Assembly (NCBI GenBank): GCA_029551145.1
Contig: JAKPGA010000069.1
Location: 44,051-108,050, forward strand
From: Thermotogota bacterium
Lineage (GTDB): Bacteria > Thermotogota > Thermotogae > Thermotogales > DSM-5069
Direction of reading: 5' to 3'
DNA length: 64,000 nucleotides
The notes under the pieces were generated by a model that saw only the letters and a list, made by a program, of their open reading frames with translations, was not told where the DNA came from and searched no databases. The position numbers and the translations under genes were made by a program. This document shows positions 16,980-27,295 of this stretch, piece by piece. The first letter of the stretch is position 1. Each line of letters starts with the position of its first letter.

Positions 16980-19900
16980 AGGCCTCCCCTTTCTTTGGAT
17001 GCGTATGTTGCTTTATCAGCAAGGGCAATCAGATCTTCAGGTTCGAACACCGTATGTTCTGGGTAACCAGCTACACCAAAGCTCATCGTCACACGAAAAT
17101 CGAAGGGATTCGTTTCTATAATTTGATACAGGATTTTTTCAGCAACTCTGGCTGCATTTTCTTCATTCGTGTTCGGAAGGATCAATATGAATTCTTCTCC
17201 ACCATATCTTCCCAGTATATCGCTTGCTCTTGTACTACTTCTAAGTACAGAAGCTATGAACTTCAAAACTTCATCACCCATTCTGTGTCCATACGTGTCG
17301 TTTATCTTTTTGAAATCGTCAATATCGCACATGATGACTGAAAAATGACCACCATATCTTTTTACTCTTTCGAATTCTTCGTGCAAACGTGATGTAAAAT
17401 ACCAGCGCGTGTGTAAACCCGTTAATGGATCGGTCACGCTTCTGTGATAGATTATGATATTTTTCAACGCGTAAACAATCACTTCTTGCAGATTCAAAAC
17501 CATCTTTGTGAGTTCATATCCTGATGAGTCATCAAGATGCAACGATCTGTTGGCAACATACAAAACAACGGTAAATCCATCGTATACTTCGATTTGACTG
17601 CACAATTCGAAAGGTGTGTATGTAACCTTTGTCTGCTTTGGCACCTGATCAACGTTGAAACCAACATATTCCAATACCTTACCTCGTGAATCTTGTAACA
17701 CGAGCCCTGCTGATGATATTGGCAGAAGGTTCATCATCTTTGATACTAAAAACTCCATAGCGGTATGAATTTCATCTTGCGGATCGGTGACCTTTAGAAT
17801 ATCAAGAACGTGTTGAACAAATTCGGAATTTCTCACGGTCCTTTCCATCTGCTCTTTTATTTTGATCAAGATTTGTTTTGAATACTCGTTGGATTGCGCT
17901 TGAAGTTCATCCATCATTTTGAGTGTGTCTACTTCTGATAAGTGGTTTATTTTCCTCTCAAGCCAGAGCGCAGCGTTCAAGAATGATCTGGTTCTGTAAA
18001 TCGAAATCGCTCTTTCAGCGTAATTAACCGCCAGCGGAATAGCATTGACAGACTTGTATGCGATGGCTTGGCTCTCATAAACCTGTGCAAGAGACAAAAA
18101 GGCACCGGCTTTGATTGCGTTTGCCTCAAGCTGCTTGGTAAGCTTCAGAAAACCGTCTTTATCAATTCTCATCAAACGTTCAGCGAATATCTGACAGGTT
18201 TCTTCAGCCCAGTAAGGACTATCTCTTTTGAGAAATCTCTGCCAGGCTTCCATAAATGTGGTGTCATTTTCGGCTAAGAATAAATCTCTGAACTGTACAA
18301 ATCCAGGGTAGTTCATAGCGGGATTCTCGATGTTTTCCAATATTGTCTGTCTTGCTTTGTCAAGATCTTCTGACATAGCATATGAACAGACAATACCCCT
18401 CAGGGCTCTTTCCTCTATGCCAAGATATCTTTCAATCGAGAGTTCGCGGGTGTAATCTTCCAGTGCCTCGTCAAGTTCGCGATTGTACATGTGGAAATTC
18501 GCTTCGAGAAAATAGCTGTACGCCTCAAGCTGGAGATTGCCAGTGATCCTGACAAACTGCCTTAATCTCTCAAGGTATTGGAACATCTTATTGACATCGC
18601 CTCTATAGAGACTTGTCCAAGTCATGTTGGACAGTGCAGTCAGCGCAAGACCATCTGATCCTATCCTATGCGCAATCTCAATAACATGCTCAAACAAACC
18701 TTCTGCCTCTGCAGTTGCAGCAAGCCTTGTACCAAGTTCATTCAGAATTGAAGCCAACACATCTAAGATTCCTTCGCTCTGAGCAATTTGTCTTGCTTGA
18801 TTGAGCAGTTCCAAGTTACTGATACTCGATCTTTGAACATTCTGTGCGATCAATAAGAGAGTTCGCGATCTCAGTGCCTTGTGAAGCTTTGTGTCTCTCA
18901 GATTGCTGAGCAAGACTTCAACTTCACTGAGTAATTCCTCAGGCACTTTCTCGCCAGAAAACAACATGCGCATCATTTTACAACACAACTTTGAGAGTCT
19001 TCCGTAGTTTGTCCTGGATTCAAAAAGTTTTGTCTGTTCTTCCATTTGCTTAGCAAGAGCCATCTTCGATGCGTGTACCAGAGCACTATACCTGAGAAAA
19101 TCGTGTTTCTTGCTAAGTGTCAGCGCATACCTTTCCAACGCGTTGGAGTCTTGTTTGATCCTTAGTGCTTTGAGTTTTAGGCTGTTGAGCGCATAACTTT
19201 CTCTTCCTTCCAGAAGCCTTTCAGCTTCTTCTAATAAGGACAAAGCCGTAGAGACATCGTGGTAGTTTGCAAGTTCCTTTCTGGCAATGAGTAGGTACAA
19301 AACAATCGCAGCGATCTTTCTGCCAAGCATCTTCAAATGCCAAGCCTTCTTTACTGGATTGTGAACAATGGCTGCCAACTTATCGTGTAGTTGAAGTCTC
19401 TGATTTGGTTCTATTTGCTCATAGAGAGATTTCCAGATATCATAAACTGTGAACCTGTATCTGCCTTCTTCCCAGTAAATCAAACCGTTATCGTTCAGTT
19501 GTGTCAAGTAAAGATTGATTCTGAAGATCTCTTGAGATGCAGCTGAGCAAAGGTGGTCAAGCTCCTGTATTTCAAACCTTTCACCGAGAATTGCCAAAAG
19601 GTGCGCCCCAGATTCGACGGTTTTCGCCAAAGACGGCAGCAGAATTTGGCTGAAATCTGTTTTGTTCAGGATTTCTTGCTTGATGATCACTCCATTTTCC
19701 TCGATTTGCAACGCTTTGCTCTTGAACATTATTCTGATCAGTTCGACCACACGACCGGGCAGTCCATGACTAATTGCATGAATCCATCTGCTGAATTCTT
19801 CGACCTGTCTTTCATCTGTGGCAAGCATCGCTGATATCATCTTTTTTGTCTTGAACAGATCGAAAGGTTTCAGTTCTATCAAATGATCATAGTTGAGGGA

Positions 19901-21016
19901 TATATCTTTGTGAAAGGATGCCAAGATCAAAGTATGCCCAGAAGAAAAGTTATACTTTTGTAACTGTTCAAGGACAGCTCTCAATGATACATCTATCTCA
20001 TGAGCATCATCAACAACTATCACAACAGGAGACAGGTTGTTCAATATTTTCGCAACTCTCAGTACAGTCTCTGAAGCGCTCAACTGGGAAGACAACACTG
20101 CGCTTTCAACCCATCTCTTATCTTGCTCATCGAGTTCAGGCAGCACCTTGTCATCCACAAACTGAAGTATACCGACGGTGAGGGCCTCCAAATCCGTTGC
20201 CCAGATCACTGGTATTCCTTCATTTCTGAGTTGATCAGAAACAGCACTCAGAAGCGTTGTTTTTCCTATTCTCTGAGGTCCGTAAACGAAAATCGTTTTC
20301 ACGCCTTCTTTGTGACTGCTTATAGCCTCCAATATCTCGTTTTCTTCCAGTCTATGGATCGTCGCAACGCGCAGGCCCATCAAACCCATGGAAGAATCTA
20401 CATCGCTTAAGAAATAAGTTGCGGTGGGAAAGTGTGTTTTTCTCTTATTTGGATCTTCATTGAGAAAATTAGCTACAAACTCCTTAACTTCTCTTGTATC
20501 ACTCACAGAATCTATCAATCTACCGAACACATAAACAGTTGATGCGACCGAGATCTTTTTCTTGTTGATGAACTCCGGTGCTGCGAAAACATACCTACCC
20601 TCTGGTGAACAATCCGGGTTAATCCAGCATGGTGGAAGCATAAAAAAACTTTCAGCTTCGAGAAAGTCCTCAACCGAGATTACTGGTATTGCGATTCCTC
20701 TATGCACAAGTTCGCGAAGCAAATTCAGCAAAAACAGTACGAAATTATCTCTCTCGGCTTTGTCTTCGAGATTCACCGGCTTGCCTTCAAGATAAGGAAA
20801 ATAGATTCTCGGGATATCCCTCAGATCGTAAGCCTCTGGCACCAGAATCCCGGGATGCTTGATGCGTGAAAATGAGGCCAATAGATTGGTCAGCTCTTGC
20901 TTTTTATCACCGATAGCCTCGGGTTTCACTATTCGCAATCTCATATACGTGTCTTCGTTGACAACCAGGTGTTCATCTCCGGTATATGTTTCTCTAAGGA
21001 ATTTAACCAGTCTCAC
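16955..21016 (-). CDS. pseudokinase-STAND ATPase-TPR-GAF-GGDEF diguanylate cyclase
   Basis: A 1353-residue soluble signalling protein. Residues ~1-210 look like a Ser/Thr kinase fold ('SRIKHPGILVPEAYDL', an APE-like 'FAAPEFI') but lack HRDxxxxN, so probably a pseudokinase. Residues ~230-500 are a STAND/AAA ATPase with Walker A 'FVYGPQRIGKTTLLSA' and Walker B 'VVIVVDDAHEID'. A long helical TPR-like region (~550-1020) is followed by a GAF-like domain, then GGDEF at ~1190-1353 ('DPLTGLHTRWYF', intact 'GRYGGEEFILILP'). It should make cyclic di-GMP under control of an unknown ligand. GTG start 6 nt after GGGGGG, overlapping nrnA. Confidence 0.88.
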   Translation of the reverse strand: MRLVKFLRETYTGDEHLVVNEDTYMRLRIVKPEAIGDKKQELTNLLASFSRIKHPGILVPEAYDLRDIPRIYFPYLEGKPVNLEDKAERDNFVLFLLNLLRELVHRGIAIPVISVEDFLEAESFFMLPPCWINPDCSPEGRYVFAAPEFINKKKISVASTVYVFGRLIDSVSDTREVKEFVANFLNEDPNKRKTHFPTATYFLSDVDSSMGLMGLRVATIHRLEENEILEAISSHKEGVKTIFVYGPQRIGKTTLLSAVSDQLRNEGIPVIWATDLEALTVGILQFVDDKVLPELDEQDKRWVESAVLSSQLSASETVLRVAKILNNLSPVVIVVDDAHEIDVSLRAVLEQLQKYNFSSGHTLILASFHKDISLNYDHLIELKPFDLFKTKKMISAMLATDERQVEEFSRWIHAISHGLPGRVVELIRIMFKSKALQIEENGVIIKQEILNKTDFSQILLPSLAKTVESGAHLLAILGERFEIQELDHLCSAASQEIFRINLYLTQLNDNGLIYWEEGRYRFTVYDIWKSLYEQIEPNQRLQLHDKLAAIVHNPVKKAWHLKMLGRKIAAIVLYLLIARKELANYHDVSTALSLLEEAERLLEGRESYALNSLKLKALRIKQDSNALERYALTLSKKHDFLRYSALVHASKMALAKQMEEQTKLFESRTNYGRLSKLCCKMMRMLFSGEKVPEELLSEVEVLLSNLRDTKLHKALRSRTLLLIAQNVQRSSISNLELLNQARQIAQSEGILDVLASILNELGTRLAATAEAEGLFEHVIEIAHRIGSDGLALTALSNMTWTSLYRGDVNKMFQYLERLRQFVRITGNLQLEAYSYFLEANFHMYNRELDEALEDYTRELSIERYLGIEERALRGIVCSYAMSEDLDKARQTILENIENPAMNYPGFVQFRDLFLAENDTTFMEAWQRFLKRDSPYWAEETCQIFAERLMRIDKDGFLKLTKQLEANAIKAGAFLSLAQVYESQAIAYKSVNAIPLAVNYAERAISIYRTRSFLNAALWLERKINHLSEVDTLKMMDELQAQSNEYSKQILIKIKEQMERTVRNSEFVQHVLDILKVTDPQDEIHTAMEFLVSKMMNLLPISSAGLVLQDSRGKVLEYVGFNVDQVPKQTKVTYTPFELCSQIEVYDGFTVVLYVANRSLHLDDSSGYELTKMVLNLQEVIVYALKNIIIYHRSVTDPLTGLHTRWYFTSRLHEEFERVKRYGGHFSVIMCDIDDFKKINDTYGHRMGDEVLKFIASVLRSSTRASDILGRYGGEEFILILPNTNEENAARVAEKILYQIIETNPFDFRVTMSFGVAGYPEHTVFEPEDLIALADKATYASKERGGLCHNLPLI

Positions 21017-21984
21017 TTGGTTCCCCCCTGCAAAAAGTCCCTTGTGAGATTCACAACCTCGGTCAAGACACTTTCTATTTGGGCGTTCTTAAAAGAGCAT
21101 CCAGCTGCTCTTGCATGACCTCCACCACCCAGAGTTGATGCTATCTTACTCACATCCAACCAATTCTTGGATCTGAAGCTGACGTGTATCTCACCCTTAG
21201 GGAACTCGGTTACCAAGATTGCAACTTCTATGTCCTTTAATGCTCTCATTTCACCGATAAATCCTGTGCTGTCATCATCAACACAATTATGCTTAAGGTA
21301 ATCTTCGTAGCTTATCCAAGAATAAGCCATTCTATCTTCAACAGTCATATGGTTGACCATCAAACAGTATAGTCTCATCTGTTCAGGTCGTCTATTCTCA
21401 AGTATTGCAGAAGCAACAAAGTAAGGTTTGGCACCTAATTGAACAAGCTCAGCCGCATCTCTGAAAACTCTCTCACTCGTGTTGGAGAATCTGAAAAACC
21501 CAGAATCAGTTGCTATGCCAACGAGATTTGTTGTTGCAAGTTCAGCATCGTATAGAACACCAAGTGCTTTGTTAAGATCATATACCATCTGGGCAGTCGC
21601 AGCAGCCGATACATCAATCCAGTTTATATCACCAAACAAGGTATTAGTAGCGTGATGGTCTATGACGATCGTTCTATATTTTGAAAGCATGGTCTGGAAG
21701 CGACCGACTCTGTCAGGAGAAGAGCTGTCAACCACAATAATTATTTGAGGTACAAAATCGCAGAGATCTTCATAAGCCTTCAGTTCATTTACACCCGCGA
21801 AGACTTTGTAGTATTCTGGTATGGAATAATCTATCGATCCAAAACAATTCTTGCCAAGTTGCTTCAATCCCAAGGTCAATGATGTGACACTGCTTATGTC
21901 ATCTCCATCTGGCATCACGTGACCTATTACGAGTATATCCTGCGTTTGATTTATCTGTGATACTATCGACGCAATCTTGTTCAT
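21013..21984 (-). CDS. nrnA: DHH/DHHA1 phosphoesterase, NrnA-like
   Basis: A 323-residue manganese phosphoesterase that degrades nanoRNA, linear dinucleotides or pAp. DHH motifs are present in order: 'VIGHVMPDGDDISS', 'IIVVDSSSPDR', 'IVIDHHATN', and C-terminal 'GGGGHARAAG' of DHHA1. It lacks the GGDEF-like and membrane parts of GdpP. It overlaps the diguanylate cyclase gene by 4 nt, so it may clear pGpG formed from cyclic di-GMP; that link is inference from position. ATG follows AGGGTGA. Confidence 0.9.
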   Translation of the reverse strand: MNKIASIVSQINQTQDILVIGHVMPDGDDISSVTSLTLGLKQLGKNCFGSIDYSIPEYYKVFAGVNELKAYEDLCDFVPQIIIVVDSSSPDRVGRFQTMLSKYRTIVIDHHATNTLFGDINWIDVSAAATAQMVYDLNKALGVLYDAELATTNLVGIATDSGFFRFSNTSERVFRDAAELVQLGAKPYFVASAILENRRPEQMRLYCLMVNHMTVEDRMAYSWISYEDYLKHNCVDDDSTGFIGEMRALKDIEVAILVTEFPKGEIHVSFRSKNWLDVSKIASTLGGGGHARAAGCSFKNAQIESVLTEVVNLTRDFLQGGTK

Positions 21985-21986
21985 CT

Positions 21987-22568
21987 TCAGTCACCCTGGA
22001 CCCACTTAGACAGGTATTCCTTCACCTGTCTTTCGTCGTGTAAGCGCTTCGTTGAAAAATCAGAAGTGACATACATGTCTGAACCCAAATAAAGAGTTGG
22101 AGCGATATTCAAGAAAGGCGAGAATGCATTTGGGTCATAATGTACTCCGACTATCTTGCCCACGAAGAAGGTGTGATCTCCTGTTTTGCGAAAATCGATG
22201 AGTTTGCATTCATAAGCTGCGTAAGCACTCTTGAGCACAGGTGCTTTCACGTTCTTACCGTCGAACAAATCTATTTCAAACACGTTGATCTTGTCGATAT
22301 CTCTGCCGGACGTCTTACCAACAAAGGCTGCCAAACGACTCTGGTCAAACCTGAGAAAATTAACTGTGAACTCCTTAGAAACCAGTACTAAGTCGTGAGT
22401 GAATCTTTTTGGAGAAACCGATATCCCATACAATGGAGGATCATGTGAAAGCTGTGTATGCCATGCTGCAGCCATGAGATTAGTTCTTTCTTCGTATCTA
22501 CAGCAAATGATCGCAACATTTGCCGGGTAGTGAAGGTTGTACTTTTCCAAGTTTTCCACAAAGATCAT
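21987..22568 (-). CDS. flavin reductase-like FMN-binding protein
   Basis: Split-barrel FMN-binding protein of 193 residues. Typical family features are 'ANVAIICCRYEERTNLMAAAWHTQLSHDPP', 'YGISVSPKRFTHDLV' and 'FTVNFL'. Such proteins reduce free flavin or act as FMN redox carriers. I use ATG 22568 (5 nt after GGGGGTGA) instead of GTG 22577, which lies within the SD. It starts 1 nt after the hemW stop and ends 2 nt before nrnA. The physiological partner is unknown. Confidence 0.85.
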   Translation of the reverse strand: MIFVENLEKYNLHYPANVAIICCRYEERTNLMAAAWHTQLSHDPPLYGISVSPKRFTHDLVLVSKEFTVNFLRFDQSRLAAFVGKTSGRDIDKINVFEIDLFDGKNVKAPVLKSAYAAYECKLIDFRKTGDHTFFVGKIVGVHYDPNAFSPFLNIAPTLYLGSDMYVTSDFSTKRLHDERQVKEYLSKWVQGD

Positions 22569-22569
22569 C

Positions 22570-23691
22570 TCACTCACCCCCAGTCACCCGTGAAAGGGTA
22601 TTTATATCGATTACTTCAGACAAAACAGCACAAGAGAAATCCATGCCCAATTTTGACATTCTCAGTCTGCCTCTATCCAAAATCAAATGAGCTGGAAACA
22701 TCCCAGCCAATCTCTGCACATCTATCGTCGGAGCAAGTTCTTTCAATTTCTCGATTTCCACACCCTCTGAGAGTCTTAACGACATGAACAGCGTCTCCCT
22801 GAGTTCATCCAAAGGTTCGTTTTCATGTGAATATTCGAACGGAAAGTGGTTGTTCTTGATTTTCTCAACATATCTGTGAAGATCCGAGACATTCACGTAT
22901 CTTCTTGATCCGATATGACCGCCTGCCGAGACCCCCACCCCTATGTAGTTGTCATTGTGCCAGTACTTCAAATTGTGCCTACATCTATAACCTGGTACAC
23001 AGAAATTGGATATCTCATACCTATCATATCCACGCCTTTCAAGTTCCTTTATGAAGATCTCATGGTGAATGGCTGTAATATCTGTATCTACATGTAATCT
23101 GTTCATGCTTTCGGAATGCGTTTCAAGGATGTAAACTGAAACATGTTTTGGTTTATAATCTTCAATGATTTCAAGATCCCTCTCGATCGTAAGATCTGTT
23201 TCCTGTGGTAATCCAACGATAAAGTCTACATTTATGTTGTCAAAGTAAGCAGACACAGTTTCATAAGTCCTTTCAAAATCAGCAACAGTATGTCTTCGCC
23301 TAACCGCTTTCAAAACAACATCATCGGCAGCTTGAAGCCCTATACTCAATCTGTTTACTCCAAGTTTCTTGAGATCTTCGGCACAAGAAGAATTTGGGTT
23401 TATTTCAACTGTGATCTCTGGATCTTTCAGATCGAAATCTCTGTGTAAAGCGCACATGACTCCACGGATATATTCAAGCGGAAGATCGCTGGGTGTACCA
23501 CCACCGATATACACAGAATCAACCTTTTGTCTGCCAAGAGTTTCAGACCACATTTCTATCTCTTTGTACAAACTGTTGAAGTAAGCTTCAAGATAAGAGA
23601 AATCTGTGTAAGAGACGAAATCACAGTATGAACATCTGCTTTTGCAGAACGGCACATGCACGTAAATCCCGAGATTCTCAGAACGAGACAC
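22570..23691 (-). CDS. hemW: heme chaperone HemW (radical SAM)
   Basis: Radical SAM protein of 373 residues with 'GIYVHVPFCKSRCSYCDF'. The CX3CX2C motif followed by D-F rather than the extra Cys of true HemN marks the HemW branch, which binds and delivers heme. Other HemN/HemW signatures are 'VYIGGGTPSDLP' and 'NRLSIGLQAADD', with a C-terminal HemN domain. GTG start 8 nt after AGGTG, within the end of the upstream gene. HemN coproporphyrinogen dehydrogenase activity is unlikely. Confidence 0.9.
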   Translation of the reverse strand: MSRSENLGIYVHVPFCKSRCSYCDFVSYTDFSYLEAYFNSLYKEIEMWSETLGRQKVDSVYIGGGTPSDLPLEYIRGVMCALHRDFDLKDPEITVEINPNSSCAEDLKKLGVNRLSIGLQAADDVVLKAVRRRHTVADFERTYETVSAYFDNINVDFIVGLPQETDLTIERDLEIIEDYKPKHVSVYILETHSESMNRLHVDTDITAIHHEIFIKELERRGYDRYEISNFCVPGYRCRHNLKYWHNDNYIGVGVSAGGHIGSRRYVNVSDLHRYVEKIKNNHFPFEYSHENEPLDELRETLFMSLRLSEGVEIEKLKELAPTIDVQRLAGMFPAHLILDRGRLRMSKLGMDFSCAVLSEVIDINTLSRVTGGE

Positions 23692-24436
23692 TGAAGAGCA
23701 CCTGCCTACCCGTGAACAGTAGATCTCCTCTAAGGTTTGGACCGGCTATCTCTGCCCTGACACCAAAAGAAACGGAGTCGCTTTTGATTATGACGAAGGG
23801 ATCTATGAAAGTTGAAACATCCTGTATTGCCCATCGACTTCTGAAGGAGAAGAAACCAGAGAAGCCATTCATCCAGCCGGCACCCATGAAAAATCCCTCT
23901 TCGCCTGTCTGTCCAATCATATATGGGAAAAAGCCCGCAAAAAGTCCCTCATTCAATCTGTATGCCCCGATCTCTCTATTTTGAAATCTCATGTAGATTC
24001 TCGAAAAACCGGCAGATAAATCACCAATTCTTTCATAGGTACTGAAATTCAAAACGTTGTTGGCGAAGAAGAATTTCTGGTTTATCTTCCAGTTCACATA
24101 ACTTCTTGCCGGACTGACCACAAAATCAAAGCTGTATTGCCCAGGGGTTAGACCATAGATATTGGCTTCAACCCTCATTAAAGCTGTCCAAGATTGCCCG
24201 ACCGCGCCACCGACAATTAGGGATGTATCTGAACTTTTGAATCTCAAGAAACCAATCTTGGTGAAATTGGTTCTGTTGTCTTTGTAGACGAAACCTATCT
24301 GTGAATCGTTTTCACTGAGACTGATGAGTAAATTACCAATATCTACAAAGTGCTGAATTTCGTTCGATAGATTGAGCTGGATCGCTGCACAAATCGATGC
24401 CACAAATAAGATCAAGATAAGCGATACGCGTTTCAA
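23678..24436 (-). CDS. putative outer-envelope beta-barrel protein
   Basis: A 252-residue secreted protein with an N-terminal signal segment ('SLILILFVASICAA'). The body alternates polar and hydrophobic/aromatic residues in strand-length blocks, e.g. 'WKINQKFFFANNVLNFSTY', and ends in 'GRQVLFSVSF'. A C-terminal Phe is the classic signal for outer-membrane barrel insertion, and Thermotogae have such proteins in the toga. I use TTG 24436, 6 nt after GGAGGG. It lies between gatB and hemW in the operon. I do not recognise a named family. Confidence 0.6.
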   Translation of the reverse strand: MKRVSLILILFVASICAAIQLNLSNEIQHFVDIGNLLISLSENDSQIGFVYKDNRTNFTKIGFLRFKSSDTSLIVGGAVGQSWTALMRVEANIYGLTPGQYSFDFVVSPARSYVNWKINQKFFFANNVLNFSTYERIGDLSAGFSRIYMRFQNREIGAYRLNEGLFAGFFPYMIGQTGEEGFFMGAGWMNGFSGFFSFRSRWAIQDVSTFIDPFVIIKSDSVSFGVRAEIAGPNLRGDLLFTGRQVLFSVSF

Positions 24437-24438
24437 TC

Positions 24439-25878
24439 TCATCCCTCCAGCAAGCGCTTAACGATTTCGTTAACCAGTTGTGGATTTGCAGATCCTCTTG
24501 TTTCCTTCATCACCTGTCCTACAAAATAACCGACGATGTTTGTCTTTCCAGACTTGTATTGTTCTACAGCCTTTGGATTCTGTTCCATTGCCCTTTTGAT
24601 TATCTGTTCTATGAGTTTTTCATCGCTAATCTGCTTCATACCCCTTTCGGATAGAACTTCGCTTGGCATCCTACCCGTTCTAAAAACTTCCGGGAAGATG
24701 TCTTTTGCCATTTTAATCGAGATTTCACCTTTTTCCATTAAAGAAAACAGTTCAAAGATATGTGCAGGTGTTATATTTATCTGTTCAGTCTCGAGCTGTT
24801 TCATTTCCCTGAGCATCTCGGTCATTATCCAGTTACTGACTTCCTTTGGTTTGTTCGTTTGTTTCACACAGGCTTCGTAAAAATCGGCTATCTCTTTGTT
24901 CATGGCGAGCACCGATGCGTCATACCTTGGTATTTTATAACGTTGGATGAACCGTTCTATTTTTTGATCAGGCAACTCGACCAACGATGATCTGATTTGT
25001 TCTATCCTATCCTTTGAAAGAATTACAGGCGGAATATCTGGTTCTGGGAAATATCTGTAGTCGCTTTCCTCTTCCTTACCTCGCATGGAGACCGTTGTTT
25101 TGGTGGACAGATCCCAGCCTCTGGTCTCTTTTTCAACATTTTGGCCATTTCTCAGGGAATCAATTATCCTCTGCTGTTCATACTCAAGGGCCTTTTCTAT
25201 GAACCTGAAGGAGTTCATATTTTTGACCTCTACTCTATTGCTTTGAATGTTGTTGGTTTCATCCACCACAGAGATGTTTGCATCACATCTCAGTGCACCC
25301 TTTTCCATGTCACCGGTGCTTACTTCCAAGTATCGCAGTATCGTCCGCAACTTCTCTACGAACGATCTTGCTTCTCTGGGTGAGGAAAGATCTGGTTCGG
25401 TAACTATCTCCACCAACGGGATACCACAACGATTCATATCCACAAAAGAATACTGTGCCTGGGTTATTGAGTCTCCCTCGTGTACCAATTTACCTGCGTC
25501 TTCTTCTATATGTAATCTTCTGATCCTGATTCTTTTTGTTTGATCATCTACGTCTATATCCAGATAACCTGATGTAGCGATGGGATAGAAGTACTGCGTG
25601 ATCTGATAGCCCTTCGGCAAGTCAGGATAGAAGTAGTTCTTTCTGTCAAATCTTGAATACTCGTGAATATCACAGTTCAAAGCAAGTGCAATCTTCACTG
25701 CGTAGTCTATCATTGACGAATTAACAATCGGTAATGCGCCAGGTTGACCTGTGCAAACTGGGCATATGGCTGTATTTGGTGGTAACTCGAATACATCTGC
25801 CTGGCACGGGCAAAAGGCCTTTGTTTTGGTCATCAACTGCACATGTATCTCGAGACCTATGACAGTTCTGTAACTCAT
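24439..25878 (-). CDS. gatB: Asp/Glu-tRNA amidotransferase subunit B
   Basis: Subunit of GatCAB, which converts misacylated Glu-tRNA-Gln (and Asp-tRNA-Asn) to the amide form. Clear signatures are '[20 protein letters not shown]', '[13 protein letters not shown]' and '[14 protein letters not shown]', the phosphorylation/tRNA core, with a YqeY-like tail ('[17 protein letters not shown]'). The 479 residues are full length. ATG overlaps the gatA stop (ATGA). gatC is not in the window. Confidence 0.97.
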   Translation of the reverse strand: MSYRTVIGLEIHVQLMTKTKAFCPCQADVFELPPNTAICPVCTGQPGALPIVNSSMIDYAVKIALALNCDIHEYSRFDRKNYFYPDLPKGYQITQYFYPIATSGYLDIDVDDQTKRIRIRRLHIEEDAGKLVHEGDSITQAQYSFVDMNRCGIPLVEIVTEPDLSSPREARSFVEKLRTILRYLEVSTGDMEKGALRCDANISVVDETNNIQSNRVEVKNMNSFRFIEKALEYEQQRIIDSLRNGQNVEKETRGWDLSTKTTVSMRGKEEESDYRYFPEPDIPPVILSKDRIEQIRSSLVELPDQKIERFIQRYKIPRYDASVLAMNKEIADFYEACVKQTNKPKEVSNWIMTEMLREMKQLETEQINITPAHIFELFSLMEKGEISIKMAKDIFPEVFRTGRMPSEVLSERGMKQISDEKLIEQIIKRAMEQNPKAVEQYKSGKTNIVGYFVGQVMKETRGSANPQLVNEIVKRLLEG

Positions 25879-27281
25879 ATTCTCACCACCGGTAATGGGA
25901 TTCTGCCGTTGTCGTTGTATGGAGATCTTTTCTCAAAGTTCCGTGCAATTCTCAAGACTTTCCCATCGTCAAACCTCTTCCCCATTATCTGTAATCCCAC
26001 AGGCATGCCACGTGCAAACCCAAATGGTATGCTTATCGCAGGGATTCCAACAAGGTTCGCAGGAACTGTGAAGATATCCATCAGGTAATATGTCAAAGGA
26101 TCTGAAACAGATCCGATCTTAAAGGCTGGCACGGGTGAAGTTGGTGTTAGGATGGCATCAAAGCGATCAAGAATCTGGTTCACATCGCTGGACAGTATTC
26201 TCCTGACCTTGAGGGCCTTGTTGAAATATGCTTCATAGTAGGCTGCACTGAGCGTGAATGTTCCAAGAACGATTCTCCGCCTTACTTCTTCTCCAAATCC
26301 GACATTTCGAGTTTTCATGTAGGTACCTTTGAGTCCCGTCTCTTCTATTCTCAAGCCGTACTTGACGCCATCGTATCGCGCGAGGTTCGAACTTGCTTCA
26401 GCAGGTGCGATCACATAATAGGTTGCAACGGCGTATTTCATGCTTGGAATGCGCACGCGCTTGACTGATGCTCCAAGTTTCTCGGCGGTTTTTAATGCTT
26501 CTTCAAATCTTTCAGCCACTTCATTGTCGAGTTGTTCGTATTCATAGACCTCTTCGGGAACTGCAAATTTCATCTTCTCGACGCCTTCCTCGATCTGGCT
26601 AAGAAAATCCACTTTCCTTGAGACCGTAGTCGAATCAAATGGATCCTTGCCAGCGATTATTTCCATTATCAAAGCGGCATCTTTGACGGACTTTGTTATA
26701 GGTCCAACCTGATCAAGTGAAGATGCAAAGGCTATCAGCCCGTACCTCGAAACCAATCCATAAGTCGGTTTGAATCCAACTACGCCGCAGAAAGATGCTG
26801 GTTGCCTCACAGATCCCCCCGTGTCGCTTCCCAAGGAAGCAATAACTTGACCACTTGCAACTGCTGCCGCGGATCCACCACTACTACCACCCGGCACACA
26901 GTCGATGTTCCATGGATTTCGAGTTGTGAAAAAGGCAGATCTTTCGGTGCTGGAACCCATTGCGAATTCATCCATATTCGTTTTACCAACAATTGCAAAA
27001 CCATAATCTTTTAACCTCTTGACACAGGTTGCGTCATAGGGTGCTATGTAGTTCTCAAGTATTTTAGAAGCACACGTTGTCTTCAAGCCCTTCGTTGTGA
27101 TGTTGTCCTTGATTGCTATTGGAATCCCCTTGTATGGGCCATCGTTAATCTGCACTTTCTCCGCGACGCTGATGAAGCTCTTGATAAGAGGATCGGTTGA
27201 CCGTATCCTTTCAAGTGATTGCTCAATCAATTCTTCTCTATTAGAGTTCAAACAATCCTCCACTGTCATCTTTTCAAACAA
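25875..27281 (-). CDS. gatA: Glu-tRNA(Gln) amidotransferase subunit A
   Basis: Amidase subunit of GatCAB that releases ammonia from glutamine. The amidase Ser-cisSer-Lys triad lies in '[14 protein letters not shown]' (Lys) and '[17 protein letters not shown]' with '[16 protein letters not shown]'. I set the start at TTG 27281 (468 residues), 6 nt after GGGAGGAG and 14 nt after the rhomboid stop; the track's upstream start runs into the rhomboid gene. The N-terminus 'EKMTVEDCL' aligns with my memory of T. maritima GatA. Confidence 0.96.
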   Translation of the reverse strand: MFEKMTVEDCLNSNREELIEQSLERIRSTDPLIKSFISVAEKVQINDGPYKGIPIAIKDNITTKGLKTTCASKILENYIAPYDATCVKRLKDYGFAIVGKTNMDEFAMGSSTERSAFFTTRNPWNIDCVPGGSSGGSAAAVASGQVIASLGSDTGGSVRQPASFCGVVGFKPTYGLVSRYGLIAFASSLDQVGPITKSVKDAALIMEIIAGKDPFDSTTVSRKVDFLSQIEEGVEKMKFAVPEEVYEYEQLDNEVAERFEEALKTAEKLGASVKRVRIPSMKYAVATYYVIAPAEASSNLARYDGVKYGLRIEETGLKGTYMKTRNVGFGEEVRRRIVLGTFTLSAAYYEAYFNKALKVRRILSSDVNQILDRFDAILTPTSPVPAFKIGSVSDPLTYYLMDIFTVPANLVGIPAISIPFGFARGMPVGLQIMGKRFDDGKVLRIARNFEKRSPYNDNGRIPLPVVRI

Positions 27282-27295
27282 CTCTAACTCCTCCC

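Noticed and set aside
22570-23691. Annotating this gene as HemN coproporphyrinogen dehydrogenase.
   Set aside because: It has CX3CX2C-D-F without the fourth Cys of HemN, which marks HemW.
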